Shown here: positions 16,848 through 25,032 of the stretch, piece by piece
Layout: every line of letters begins with the position of its first letter
How positions within the stretch are numbered: position 1 is the stretch's first letter
Assembly (NCBI RefSeq): GCF_904848585.1
Contig: NZ_CAJHCR010000008.1
Location: 225,356 to 289,355, forward strand
DNA: 64,000 nt
Direction: 5' to 3'
DNA from: Paraburkholderia kirstenboschensis
GTDB taxonomy: Bacteria; Pseudomonadota; Gammaproteobacteria; Burkholderiales; Burkholderiaceae
Notes under the pieces: generated by a model
The model's input: the letters and a program-made list of their open reading frames with translations, nothing else
Told to the model about the DNA's origin: nothing
Databases searched by the model: none
Program-made: the position numbers and the translations under genes

Positions 16848-17801
16848 ATGCGACATAAAGCCATTGCGATCATAGGCGGTTCCGGTTTTATCGGAAGCCA
16901 TCTCGTCAACGCCCTCGTTGAAGTGGGCAAAGACGTGCGCATCGCCACACGGCGACGCTATAACGCGCGCCACCTCACGCTGCTTCCTATCGACGTGGTC
17001 GAGACCGATGTCTTCGATCCAGTCCAACTCGCGCGCTTCGTCGAGGGCACCGACTGTGTGATCAATCTCGTCGGCACGCTGCACGGCAAGCGCCGCACGC
17101 CATACGGTCCCGAATTCGCGCGCGCTCACGTCGAATTGCCCACCAAGATTGCGGCGGCTTGCGAAGGCAAGGGCGTGCATCGGCTAATTCATTTGAGCGC
17201 GCTCGGCGCCGACTCGAACGGCCCGAGCATGTACGCGCGCTCGAAGGGCGACGGCGAGAAAGCCGTGCACGCGTCGAATCTTGCGTGGACGGTTTTCCGG
17301 CCATCCGTGGTGTTCGGTCCGGAAGACCAGTTTCTCAACAAGTTCGCTTTCCTGCAGCGCATTTTCCCGGTGATCCCGCTTGCAATGCCGGACGCAAAAT
17401 TCCAGCCGGTCTATGTCGGCGACGTCGCGAAGGCGATCGTCAACGTGCTCGATCTGGACGCGGCCAGCGGCAAAACCTACGAGCTTGGCGGCCCAAGCAT
17501 CTATTCGCTCGAAGAGCTCGTCAAATATTGCGGCGATGTGATCGGCCGGCACGCGAGCATCATCCGCCTGCCGCAAATGCTGGCGCGCATGCAGGCAATG
17601 ACCTTTGAAATGGCGCCCGGTGAACCCGTCATCACGCGCGACAATCTCGATTCGATGAAAGTCGATAATGTGCTGAGCCGGCCGCTCGCACCCGAGCTTG
17701 GCCTCGAGCCGGCCAGCATCGAAACCATCGCGCCTGTCTATCTGACCGGGGCGTCGGCACGCTCGCGTTTCGATGCGTTTCGCGCAAGCGCGGGGCGCTG
17801 A
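16848..17801 (+). CDS. NAD(P)-binding complex I NDUFA9-like protein
   Basis: 317 residues of the atypical short-chain dehydrogenase superfamily. The Rossmann glycines G10, G13 and G16 lie in IGGSGFIGSHLV. Segments VTGS-less but typical for the NDUFA9 branch are TDCVINLVGTLHGKR, HLSALGADSNGPSMYARSK and VFRPSVVFGPEDQFLN. The mitochondrial homologue is a complex I accessory subunit; the bacterial role is not settled and may concern quinone or membrane redox chemistry. The start follows AGGGAG. It lies between slt and a glutathione transferase gene in the same direction. Confidence 0.85.
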   Translation: MRHKAIAIIGGSGFIGSHLVNALVEVGKDVRIATRRRYNARHLTLLPIDVVETDVFDPVQLARFVEGTDCVINLVGTLHGKRRTPYGPEFARAHVELPTKIAAACEGKGVHRLIHLSALGADSNGPSMYARSKGDGEKAVHASNLAWTVFRPSVVFGPEDQFLNKFAFLQRIFPVIPLAMPDAKFQPVYVGDVAKAIVNVLDLDAASGKTYELGGPSIYSLEELVKYCGDVIGRHASIIRLPQMLARMQAMTFEMAPGEPVITRDNLDSMKVDNVLSRPLAPELGLEPASIETIAPVYLTGASARSRFDAFRASAGR

Positions 17802-17845
17802 ACCTTTTTACTTTCTTCCTCATACTCTTCCTCATACGAACCCGC

Positions 17846-18499
17846 ATGAAGCTGCTTATTGGTGACAAGAACTATTCGTCGTGGTCGATGCGTCCGTGGC
17901 TGCTGTTCAAGCATTTCGGCATTGCATTCGACGAAGTCCTGATTCATCTGGACCAGCCCGGCACCAATGCTGCCGTGCTTGCTCATGCGCCGAACGGGCC
18001 GGGCAAGATCCCATGTCTGATCGACGATGCGGGCCTTGCCGTCTGGGATTCTCTGGCAATCGCCGAGACGCTGGCCGAGCGCTTCCCTCAGCCCGCGCTG
18101 TGGCCGCGCGACCCGGCGGCGCGTGCGCATGCCCGCAGCGTGAGCGCCGAGATGCATTCCGGCTTCGGCGAATTGCGCTCGAACATGTGGATGAACATTC
18201 GCGCGTCGTTCCCCGGCAAGAACGCGAAGCCAGGCGTGCTGGCCGACATCGCGCGTATCGAGGCGATCTGGCGCAACTGTCTGGACACATATGGCGGTCC
18301 TTTCCTGTTCGGCGAGTTCACCATTGCGGACGCGATGTATGCGCCGGTGGCCATGCGCTTCAACACGTGGCAGCCGGCGCTGTCCGAGACGTCGGCGGGG
18401 TATGTGCGCCGGATCAAGGCCGTGCCCGCCGTAAAAGCCTGGATCGACGACGCGCTCAGCGAGACGCACGCCGTTGCATATCTCGACGAATGCCCATGA
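17846..18499 (+). CDS. Glutathione S-transferase family protein
   Basis: 217 residues. The N-terminal thioredoxin-like half begins MKLLIGDKNYSSWSMRPWLL, where the serines are candidate glutathione-activating residues, and has GKIPCLIDDAGLAVWDSLAI with the cis-proline and the ES/DS-type gamma-glutamyl site. The C-terminal helical half includes GPFLFGEFTIADAMYAPVAMR. The substrate is unknown. It overlaps cca by 4 bases (ATGA), a tight operon arrangement. Confidence 0.9.
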   Translation: MKLLIGDKNYSSWSMRPWLLFKHFGIAFDEVLIHLDQPGTNAAVLAHAPNGPGKIPCLIDDAGLAVWDSLAIAETLAERFPQPALWPRDPAARAHARSVSAEMHSGFGELRSNMWMNIRASFPGKNAKPGVLADIARIEAIWRNCLDTYGGPFLFGEFTIADAMYAPVAMRFNTWQPALSETSAGYVRRIKAVPAVKAWIDDALSETHAVAYLDECP

Positions 18500-19728
18500 A
18501 CATCTATGCAGTAGGCGGCGCGATTCGCGACGAACTGCTGGGCGTGCCGGTTCAGGATCGCGATTACGTGGTGGTCGGCGCAACGCCCGAGCAGATGGTC
18601 GCGCAGGGCTACCGTCCGGTCGGCAAGGACTTCCCCGTGTTCCTGCATCCGCAGACGCACGAGGAGTACGCGCTCGCGCGCACCGAGCGGAAAACCGCGG
18701 CGGGTTATCACGGCTTCCAGTTTTTCTACGCGCCCGACGTGACGCTCGAAGAAGACCTTGCGCGCCGCGACCTGACAATCAACGCAATGGCTCGCGAGGT
18801 GCGTCCGGGAGGCGAACTGACCGGCCCGGTGATCGATCCGTTCGGCGGTCAGCGCGACTTGCAGGCAAAGCTCTTCCGCCACGTCAGCGACGCGTTTCTC
18901 GAAGATCCCGTGCGCATCTTGCGGATTGCACGCTTCGCCGCGCGTTTCGCCGATTTCACCGTCGCGCCCGAGACACTCGCGCTCATGCGCAAGATGGTGG
19001 CGGACGGCGAAGTGGACGCGCTTGTCGCAGAGCGCGTGTGGCAGGAGGTGTCGCGCGGTTTGATGGAGAAGAAGCCGTCGCGCATGTTCGAAGTACTGCG
19101 CGATTGCGGCGCATTGGCGCGAATTCTGCCGGAGATCGACGCGCTGTTCGGCGTGCCGCAGCGCGCCGACTATCACCCCGAGGTCGATACGGGCGTGCAC
19201 GTAATGATGGTGCTCGACCACGCTGCGCAGCAGGGTTATGCGCTGCCCGTGCGGTTTGCCGCGCTGACGCATGACCTCGGCAAAGCCACCACGCCCGAAG
19301 ATATCCTGCCGCGGCATATCGGCCACGAAGGACGCAGCGTGGATCTGCTCAAGCCCCTATGCGAGCGCTTGCGTGTCCCGAACGAATGTCGCGACCTCGC
19401 TGTGCTGGTGGCGCGCGAGCACGGCAACATTCATCGCGTGATGGAAATGGGCGCGGCTGCGCTCGTGAGGCTGCTCGAGCGCAGCGACGCGATACGCAAG
19501 CCTTCGCGTTTCGCGGAAGCACTGCAGGCTTGCGAGGCGGACGCGCGAGGCCGGCTCGGTTTCGAAGCGCGAGAGTATCCGCAGGCGGAGCGTTTGCGAG
19601 TCGCGCTCGTCGCAGCGCGGGGCGTGGACGCGGGCGCCGTCGCCAGGCGGCTCGCCGATACGCCGGCCGGCATCAAGGACGCCGTGCATGAAGAACGCGT
19701 GCGTGCTGTGGCCGTGGCGCTAGAGTGA
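18496..19728 (+). CDS. cca: CCA tRNA nucleotidyltransferase (multifunctional, HD domain)
   Basis: 410 residues from the ATG that overlaps the GST stop; the frame is open further upstream only as a shadow of the GST gene. It adds or repairs the 3' CCA of tRNAs. The N-terminal nucleotidyltransferase has YAVGGAIRDELLG and the acidic pair in DRDYVVVG. ARRDLTINAMA and FLEDPVRILRIARFAARF follow. The C-terminal HD phosphohydrolase region has HPEVDTGVHVMMVLDHA and LTHDLGK, as in the E. coli-type enzyme with phosphatase and phosphodiesterase activity. Confidence 0.94.
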   Translation: MNIYAVGGAIRDELLGVPVQDRDYVVVGATPEQMVAQGYRPVGKDFPVFLHPQTHEEYALARTERKTAAGYHGFQFFYAPDVTLEEDLARRDLTINAMAREVRPGGELTGPVIDPFGGQRDLQAKLFRHVSDAFLEDPVRILRIARFAARFADFTVAPETLALMRKMVADGEVDALVAERVWQEVSRGLMEKKPSRMFEVLRDCGALARILPEIDALFGVPQRADYHPEVDTGVHVMMVLDHAAQQGYALPVRFAALTHDLGKATTPEDILPRHIGHEGRSVDLLKPLCERLRVPNECRDLAVLVAREHGNIHRVMEMGAAALVRLLERSDAIRKPSRFAEALQACEADARGRLGFEAREYPQAERLRVALVAARGVDAGAVARRLADTPAGIKDAVHEERVRAVAVALE

Positions 19729-19812
19729 GTGAAGTGGGGCGGTAGCGTGCGGGCGGTGTTGCTGGAAGTGCTATCTGGGCTGTCGCTGCCGCGATCAAAC
19801 CGCAAGGCGGCT

Positions 19813-20007
19813 TTATAAAAGCCTAGCGATAAGCGACAGCAGCATCGACAGCAACAACGTCGACATAAACGGAAAGTGATATTCGCGTCCGAAGAGACGC
19901 ACGCTAACGTCGCCGGGCATTCGTCCAATGCCGAGCTTTCGAAGCCACGGCCAGCAAGCCGACAGCACCGCGAGGGCAACAAAAGTAGTCAACAGCCAGC
20001 GGATCAT
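19813..20007 (-). CDS. DUF2905 family small membrane protein
   Basis: 64 residues: an N-terminal hydrophobic helix (WLLTTFVALAVLSACWPWL), a short middle with LGIGRMPGDVSV and YHFPF, and a C-terminal hydrophobic helix (STLLLSMLLSLI). The IGRLPGD-like motif and length are those of DUF2905. The function is unknown. It lies 16 bases downstream of the midA-like gene and is probably co-transcribed with it. Confidence 0.85.
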   Translation of the reverse strand: MIRWLLTTFVALAVLSACWPWLRKLGIGRMPGDVSVRLFGREYHFPFMSTLLLSMLLSLIARLL

Positions 20008-20023
20008 CGCAAGTACCCCGGCA

Positions 20024-21214
20024 TTACAGCGTGTGCGACCGGTCGCCGCTGGAAAACGCCTGCAGCGTGTCTTCCAGTCCGCGCGAGAACGCGATCACCT
20101 TGAACAGTTCGCCCATTTCGGCCTCCGACAACAGCTTTTGCACCGCGTTCGCCGCGGGCAGAAAGCGCGCTGTGTCGGCGGGATCGATTTCGGCTAACAC
20201 GTCCGTAATGCCCGCATTCAGCAAGAAGCGGGCTTGCGACGTGAACCCCAGCAGATCGGCGCCTGTTTCGACGCCCGCTTCGGCGATACCAGTGAATTCC
20301 ACGTGCGCGGTAATGTCCTGCAAGCCCGGATAGACAAATGGATCGCCATGCGCGCGGTGCCGGTAGTGGCACATCAGCGTGCCTTGCGCGCGCTGCGCAT
20401 GGTAGTACTCGTGACGCGGGAAACCGTAGTCGATGAAAAACGCCGCGCCGCGTGCGAGCATTGTGCAGACGGTGCGCGTGAAGGCGCGTGCGGCGTCGTG
20501 CGTTTCGGCGAGGTAATCGCCGCCGGCCGTGTCGATCTCGGACAGCAATGCCACATCGGCGGATGCGGAAACCCGGCGGTCTTCGAATGCGAACCACCCG
20601 TCGCGCCATGCAACACCGCGTTCCCGCCAGGCGCCGTCGACGGAAGCGAAAAGCCGCACCGGCATCGCGTCCAACACTTCATTGCCGATCACCACGCCCT
20701 CGAAGCGCTCCGGCAATGAGTCCAGCCAGCGCACTTTGCCTGCGAGCGCGGGTGCGGCGGCTTCGATCGTTTCACGCTGACGCTCGCGCAATTCCCCCGA
20801 CAGATCGACGATCGAATAGCTGTCGAATTCGGCGGCGAGCGCGGCGAGCGCGTTCAGCAGACCGGCCGCGAGTTTGCCGGTGCCGGCGCCGAACTCCATC
20901 ACGTCGCGCGTACCGCTTGCCTGCAGCGCTTCGGCGATGGGACGCGCCAGTGTTGCCGCGAACAGCGGCGATAGTTCGGGCGCCGTGACGAAGTCGCTAC
21001 CGTCGTCGCCACGCAAGCCGAATTTGCGGGCGCCGCCGCTGTAGTAGCCGAGTCCGGGCGCGTACAGCGCGCGCTCCATATAGCGGTCGAACGGCAACCA
21101 GCCGCCGGCGTCTTCGAGTTCCGCTCGAATCAGCGCGACAAGCGCTTCGGACTGCGCGAGCGCGCTCGGGCCGGGAGCAGGTAAACTATCGGGTTGGTGA
21201 GCTTTCGGATTCAT
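20024..21214 (-). CDS. SAM-dependent methyltransferase, MidA/NDUFAF7 family
   Basis: 396 residues from the ATG at 21214. Family landmarks: FDRYMERALYAPGLGYYS near the N-terminus, the SAM-binding motif VMEFGAGTGKLAAGLL, EVLDAMPVRLF, and FIDYGFPRHEYYHAQR followed by GTLMCHYRHRAHGDPF. The mitochondrial relative NDUFAF7 methylates an arginine of complex I subunit NDUFS2; the bacterial substrate is unknown. It is divergent from the FolM-like gene, with only 13 bases between the two starts. Confidence 0.9.
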   Translation of the reverse strand: MNPKAHQPDSLPAPGPSALAQSEALVALIRAELEDAGGWLPFDRYMERALYAPGLGYYSGGARKFGLRGDDGSDFVTAPELSPLFAATLARPIAEALQASGTRDVMEFGAGTGKLAAGLLNALAALAAEFDSYSIVDLSGELRERQRETIEAAAPALAGKVRWLDSLPERFEGVVIGNEVLDAMPVRLFASVDGAWRERGVAWRDGWFAFEDRRVSASADVALLSEIDTAGGDYLAETHDAARAFTRTVCTMLARGAAFFIDYGFPRHEYYHAQRAQGTLMCHYRHRAHGDPFVYPGLQDITAHVEFTGIAEAGVETGADLLGFTSQARFLLNAGITDVLAEIDPADTARFLPAANAVQKLLSEAEMGELFKVIAFSRGLEDTLQAFSSGDRSHTL

Positions 21215-21227
21215 TCCCGCATTGTAA

Positions 21228-22046
21228 ATGACCGCTTCTATGGACACCGCCGCCGCCCGCGCGCCTGAAACGCCGCGTGTCGTGCTGATTACCGGCGCCG
21301 CGCGCCGCATCGGACGCTCGCTCGCGCTCGGCTTTGCCGCGCGCGGCTGGGACGTGGCCGTCCATTACGGCGCGTCGCGCGGGGAAGCGGAAGAGGTGGT
21401 CGCCGAAATTGCGGGCATGGGCCGCCGGGCGGTGGCCTTGCACGCGGAACTGAGCGACGAGGCGCAGGTCGCGGCCCTATTGCCGGCCTGCACCGCGGCG
21501 CTCGGACGGCCGGTGTGCATCGTCAACAATGCGTCGAGCTTCGAGGAAGACACGCCCCTCGACGTCGGCTACGAACTGCTGCTGAAGCTGACCGCGATCA
21601 ACCTCGGCGCGCCGCTCGTGCTGGCCCGCATGCTGTTCGACGCGACGCCGCAAGCCGCGCTCGTCGACGAGACCCAGCGCAGCGTCGTGATCAACGTGCT
21701 GGACCAGAAGCTGTACAACATGAATCCGGATTACCTGTCGTATACGCTGTCGAAGGCGGCGTTGCAGACAGCCACGGTCGCGCTGGCGCAGGCGTTGGCG
21801 CCGAAAGTGCGCGTGGTCGGACTCGCGCCTGGTCTGACCATGCAATCCGCCGATCAGACGGCGGAGAATTTCGCGGCCGCTCACCGGGTGACGCCTTTGG
21901 GCCGTGCGTCGCGGCCGGAGGATATTGTTGCCGCCGCGCTGTATCTCGCGGACGCAACCGGTGTCACAGGAACGACGCTGGTGGTCGACGGCGGGCAGCA
22001 CCTCGTGCCGCTGCCGCGCGACGTGATGTTTTTAACGGGTTTTTAA
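21228..22046 (+). CDS. Short-chain dehydrogenase, FolM/pteridine-reductase-like
   Basis: 272 residues. The cofactor motif is TGAARRIGRSLAL, the TGxxxRxG form of pteridine reductases that favours NADPH. NNASSF supplies the NNA motif, and the catalytic YxxxK is in DYLSYTLSKAAL. The C-terminus GTTLVVDGGQHLVPLPRDV is also typical. folB lies 64 bases downstream, so a role as dihydromonapterin or dihydrofolate reductase is likely but rests on motif and context. Confidence 0.8.
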   Translation: MTASMDTAAARAPETPRVVLITGAARRIGRSLALGFAARGWDVAVHYGASRGEAEEVVAEIAGMGRRAVALHAELSDEAQVAALLPACTAALGRPVCIVNNASSFEEDTPLDVGYELLLKLTAINLGAPLVLARMLFDATPQAALVDETQRSVVINVLDQKLYNMNPDYLSYTLSKAALQTATVALAQALAPKVRVVGLAPGLTMQSADQTAENFAAAHRVTPLGRASRPEDIVAAALYLADATGVTGTTLVVDGGQHLVPLPRDVMFLTGF

Positions 22047-22110
22047 TGGTTTCTAGTGGGCGCCTGAGTGCTCTTTGCGTGCCCCCACGCTCTTTTGGAC
22101 TGGAACGAAC

Positions 22111-22506
22111 ATGTTTGCCGCTCTTTCGCATCCCCGGCTCGCCGATTGCCGCCGACTCTTTCTGCGCAATTACGAAGTGCACATCAACATAGGCGTGCAC
22201 GACTTCGAAAAGCGCGGCGAACAGCGCGTCGTGATCAACGTCGAACTGTTCGTGCCGCTCGCGCTCTCCACGCCGGTTGAGGACAAGCTGAACGAAGTGG
22301 TCGACTACGACTTCATGCGTTCGACCATTTCGCGCCGCGTCGAGCAAGGCCATATTCACTTGCAGGAAACGCTGTGCGACGACCTCGTCAAGACCATGCT
22401 CGAGCATCCGCAAGTGCGGGCCGCGCGCGTCTCGACCGAAAAGCCGGACGTTTATCCCGACTGCGACGCGGTGGGCGTCGAAGTTTTCCGTATCAAAGAG
22501 GATTGA
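22111..22506 (+). CDS. folB: Dihydroneopterin aldolase
   Basis: 131 residues from the ATG at 22111. FolB converts 7,8-dihydroneopterin to 6-hydroxymethyl-dihydropterin in folate synthesis. The start region LRNYEVHINIGVHDFEKRGEQ, the middle VVDYDFMRSTI and the C-terminal EKPDVYPDCDAVGVEVFR, with its conserved lysine, identify it. An upstream GTG (22075) would add 12 unrelated residues. It is three bases from ttcA. Confidence 0.9.
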   Translation: MFAALSHPRLADCRRLFLRNYEVHINIGVHDFEKRGEQRVVINVELFVPLALSTPVEDKLNEVVDYDFMRSTISRRVEQGHIHLQETLCDDLVKTMLEHPQVRAARVSTEKPDVYPDCDAVGVEVFRIKED

Positions 22507-22509
22507 GCC

Positions 22510-23484
22510 ATGAATGCTCCGGAAATCATTGACGACACCACGCCTGCGACCCGTCAGAAGTCGCCGCTCACGCGCCGCGAGCAGAAGGAAGCGTATGAGA
22601 ACAACAAGCTCTTCAAGCGGCTCGCGCGCCAGGTGGGCGAGGCGATCGGCGACTTCAACATGATCGAGGACGGCGACAAGGTGATGGTCTGCCTGTCGGG
22701 CGGCAAGGACAGCTATGCGATGCTCGACGTGCTGATGCGGCTGCGCGAACGCGCGCCGATCAACTTCGACATCGTTGCGGTGAATCTCGACCAGAAGCAG
22801 CCCGGCTTTCCCGAGCATGTGTTGCCCGAGTATCTGAAGCAGCTCGACATACCGTTTCACATCGAAAATCAGGACACGTATAGCATCGTCAAGCGACTGG
22901 TGCCCGAGGGCAAGACCACCTGCTCGCTGTGCTCGCGGCTGCGGCGCGGCATTCTGTATCGTGTGGCGGGCGAGCTTGGCGCGACCAAGATCGCGCTCGG
23001 CCATCATCGCGACGACATTCTTCAAACGTTGTTGCTGAACATGTTCTACGGCGGCAAGCTGAAGGGTATGCCGCCCAAGCTGCAATCGGACGACGGCAGG
23101 AATATCGTGATCCGTCCGCTCGCCTACGTGAAGGAAACCGATCTGGAAAAGTACGCCGAGTTGCGTGAATTCCCGATCATTCCGTGCAATCTGTGCGGCA
23201 GCCAGCCGAATCTGAAACGCGCGGAAATGAAGGCACTGATCCGTGATTGGGAAAAACGCTTTCCGGGGCGCATCGAAAATATGTTCAACGCGTTGTCGAA
23301 TGTCGTGCAGTCGCACTTGATGGATCACAAGCTGTTTCCGTTCGCGGGCCTGCGTGCCACCGGCGAGGCCGATCCGCAAGGCGACATCGCGTTCGACGAA
23401 GAACCTTGCTCGACCGACGCCGATAATGGCGCACCGCTTGGCGCCGCGCGGCCGATCTCGATCGTCCAGTTCGACGATCTTTGA
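22510..23484 (+). CDS. ttcA: tRNA 2-thiocytidine(32) synthetase TtcA
   Basis: 324 residues. TtcA thiolates cytidine 32 of several tRNAs using ATP and an iron-sulphur cluster. The PP-loop SGGKDS is at residues 63-68. The two cysteine motifs are TTCSLCSRLRRG and PCNLCGSQPNLKR. GHHRDDILQTLLLNMF is also conserved. It is the last gene of the FolM-like, folB, ttcA group. Confidence 0.94.
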   Translation: MNAPEIIDDTTPATRQKSPLTRREQKEAYENNKLFKRLARQVGEAIGDFNMIEDGDKVMVCLSGGKDSYAMLDVLMRLRERAPINFDIVAVNLDQKQPGFPEHVLPEYLKQLDIPFHIENQDTYSIVKRLVPEGKTTCSLCSRLRRGILYRVAGELGATKIALGHHRDDILQTLLLNMFYGGKLKGMPPKLQSDDGRNIVIRPLAYVKETDLEKYAELREFPIIPCNLCGSQPNLKRAEMKALIRDWEKRFPGRIENMFNALSNVVQSHLMDHKLFPFAGLRATGEADPQGDIAFDEEPCSTDADNGAPLGAARPISIVQFDDL

Positions 23485-23612
23485 TTCGAAGGCTCGCAAA
23501 AAAGGCGTCTGCGCGCGTCCTTTCGCTTGCAAAATGGCCGCTTTCGCGGTCATTTCGACAAGAGCGTGCGTGATAGAATCGTCGGCTCCGAACTCGTCTA
23601 TATGCCGACGCC

Positions 23613-24974
23613 ATGAACATCGTGATTTTGGCGGCAGGCACCGGTAAGCGCATGCGTTCCGCGCTTCCCAAGGTGCTCCATCCCCTGGCCGGCCGGCCGC
23701 TCCTCGCTCATGTCATCGAGACTGCACGCACACTGAAGCCCACGCGGCTCGTCGTGGTGATCGGTCACGGTGCCGAATTGGTCCGCGAAACCGTTGCCGC
23801 GCCCGACGTGCAGTTCGCCGTACAGGAACAGCAGCTAGGCACGGGCCACGCGGTGCAGCAGGCTTTGCCGCTTCTCGATCCGTCCGTGCCCACGCTCGTG
23901 CTCTACGGCGACGTGCCGCTTACGCGCGCAAACACGCTCCGGGCGCTGGTAGAGCGCGCGGGCCAGCATGGTTACGGCGTCCTGACGGTGACGCTTGCCG
24001 ACCCGAGCGGCTACGGCCGCATCGTGCGCGATTCGCAGGGCAAGGTGTCCCGCATCGTCGAGCAGAAAGACGCGAACGCCGACCAGGTTCTGATTGCCGA
24101 GATCAACACGGGCATTATCGTTGCACCCACCGAGCGTCTGTCTGGCTGGCTCGCCGCGCTGAGGAACGACAACGCGCAAGGCGAGTTCTATCTGACCGAT
24201 GCGGTCGAAATGGCGATCGAAACGGGCCTCGAAGTCGTCACCACGCAGCCTCAAGATGAATGGGAAACGCTCGGCGTGAACAGCAAGCAGCAGCTTGCCG
24301 AGCTGGAACGGATTCATCAGCGCAACGTGGCTGACGCGCTGCTCGTGTCCGGCGTGACGCTCGCCGATCCGGCGCGCGTAGACGTGCGCGGCACGCTGGA
24401 GTGCGGCCGCGACGTGTCGATCGACGTGAACTGCGTGTTCGAGGGCCGCGTAACGCTGGCTGATAACGTGACGATCGGGCCGAACTGCGTGATCCGCAAT
24501 GCGACCATCGGCGCCGGTACGCGGGTCGATGCGTTCACGCATATCGAAGGCGCGGAAGTCGGCGCGAATGTCGTGCTCGGGCCTTATGCACGCTTGCGCC
24601 CGGGCGCGTCGTTGCACGATGAATCGCATGTCGGCAATTTCGTCGAGGTAAAGAACGCGGTGCTCGGCCGTGGCTCGAAAGCGAATCACCTCACGTATAT
24701 CGGCGACTCGGATATTGGCGCGCGAGTGAACATCGGCGCGGGCACCATCACGTGCAATTACGACGGTGCCAACAAATTCCGCACGATCATCGAAGACGAC
24801 GTATTCGTCGGTTCAGACACGCAACTGGTTGCGCCGGTGCGTGTAAAGCGGGGCGCGACAATCGCGGCGGGCACCACGGTCTGGAAGGACGTCGAAGCAG
24901 ACGCGCTGGTCCTGAACGACAAGACGCAAACCAGCAAGACGGGCTACGTACGCCCGACTAAAAAGAAGAGTTGA
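23613..24974 (+). CDS. glmU: Bifunctional UDP-GlcNAc pyrophosphorylase / GlcN-1-P acetyltransferase
   Basis: 453 residues. It makes UDP-N-acetylglucosamine for murein and LPS. The N-terminal uridyltransferase begins MNIVILAAGTGKRMRS with PKVLHPLAGRPL. The C-terminal half is a left-handed beta helix of hexapeptide repeats (for example IGPNCVIRNATIGAGTRV) with the acetyltransferase segment NYDGANKFRT. It precedes glmS, and the two catalyse adjacent pathway steps. Confidence 0.95.
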   Translation: MNIVILAAGTGKRMRSALPKVLHPLAGRPLLAHVIETARTLKPTRLVVVIGHGAELVRETVAAPDVQFAVQEQQLGTGHAVQQALPLLDPSVPTLVLYGDVPLTRANTLRALVERAGQHGYGVLTVTLADPSGYGRIVRDSQGKVSRIVEQKDANADQVLIAEINTGIIVAPTERLSGWLAALRNDNAQGEFYLTDAVEMAIETGLEVVTTQPQDEWETLGVNSKQQLAELERIHQRNVADALLVSGVTLADPARVDVRGTLECGRDVSIDVNCVFEGRVTLADNVTIGPNCVIRNATIGAGTRVDAFTHIEGAEVGANVVLGPYARLRPGASLHDESHVGNFVEVKNAVLGRGSKANHLTYIGDSDIGARVNIGAGTITCNYDGANKFRTIIEDDVFVGSDTQLVAPVRVKRGATIAAGTTVWKDVEADALVLNDKTQTSKTGYVRPTKKKS

Positions 24975-24983
24975 TGGAACGGC

Positions 24984-25002
24984 GCGGGGCGATGCGCCCC
25001 GC
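24984..25002. other. 8-bp hairpin between glmU and glmS
   Basis: GCGGGGCG, loop ATG, CGCCCCGC lies 10 bases after the glmU stop and 31 before the glmS start. No T-run follows. It could be an mRNA processing or stabilising element. There is no room for a glmS ribozyme. Confidence 0.35.
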
Positions 25003-25032
25003 AAGCCTCCAGCACTGAACGAGGAACAGACC

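Noticed and set aside
24975..25032. glmS ribozyme
   Set aside because: The leader has only 58 bases and no ribozyme-like structure; glmS ribozymes belong to Gram-positive bacteria.
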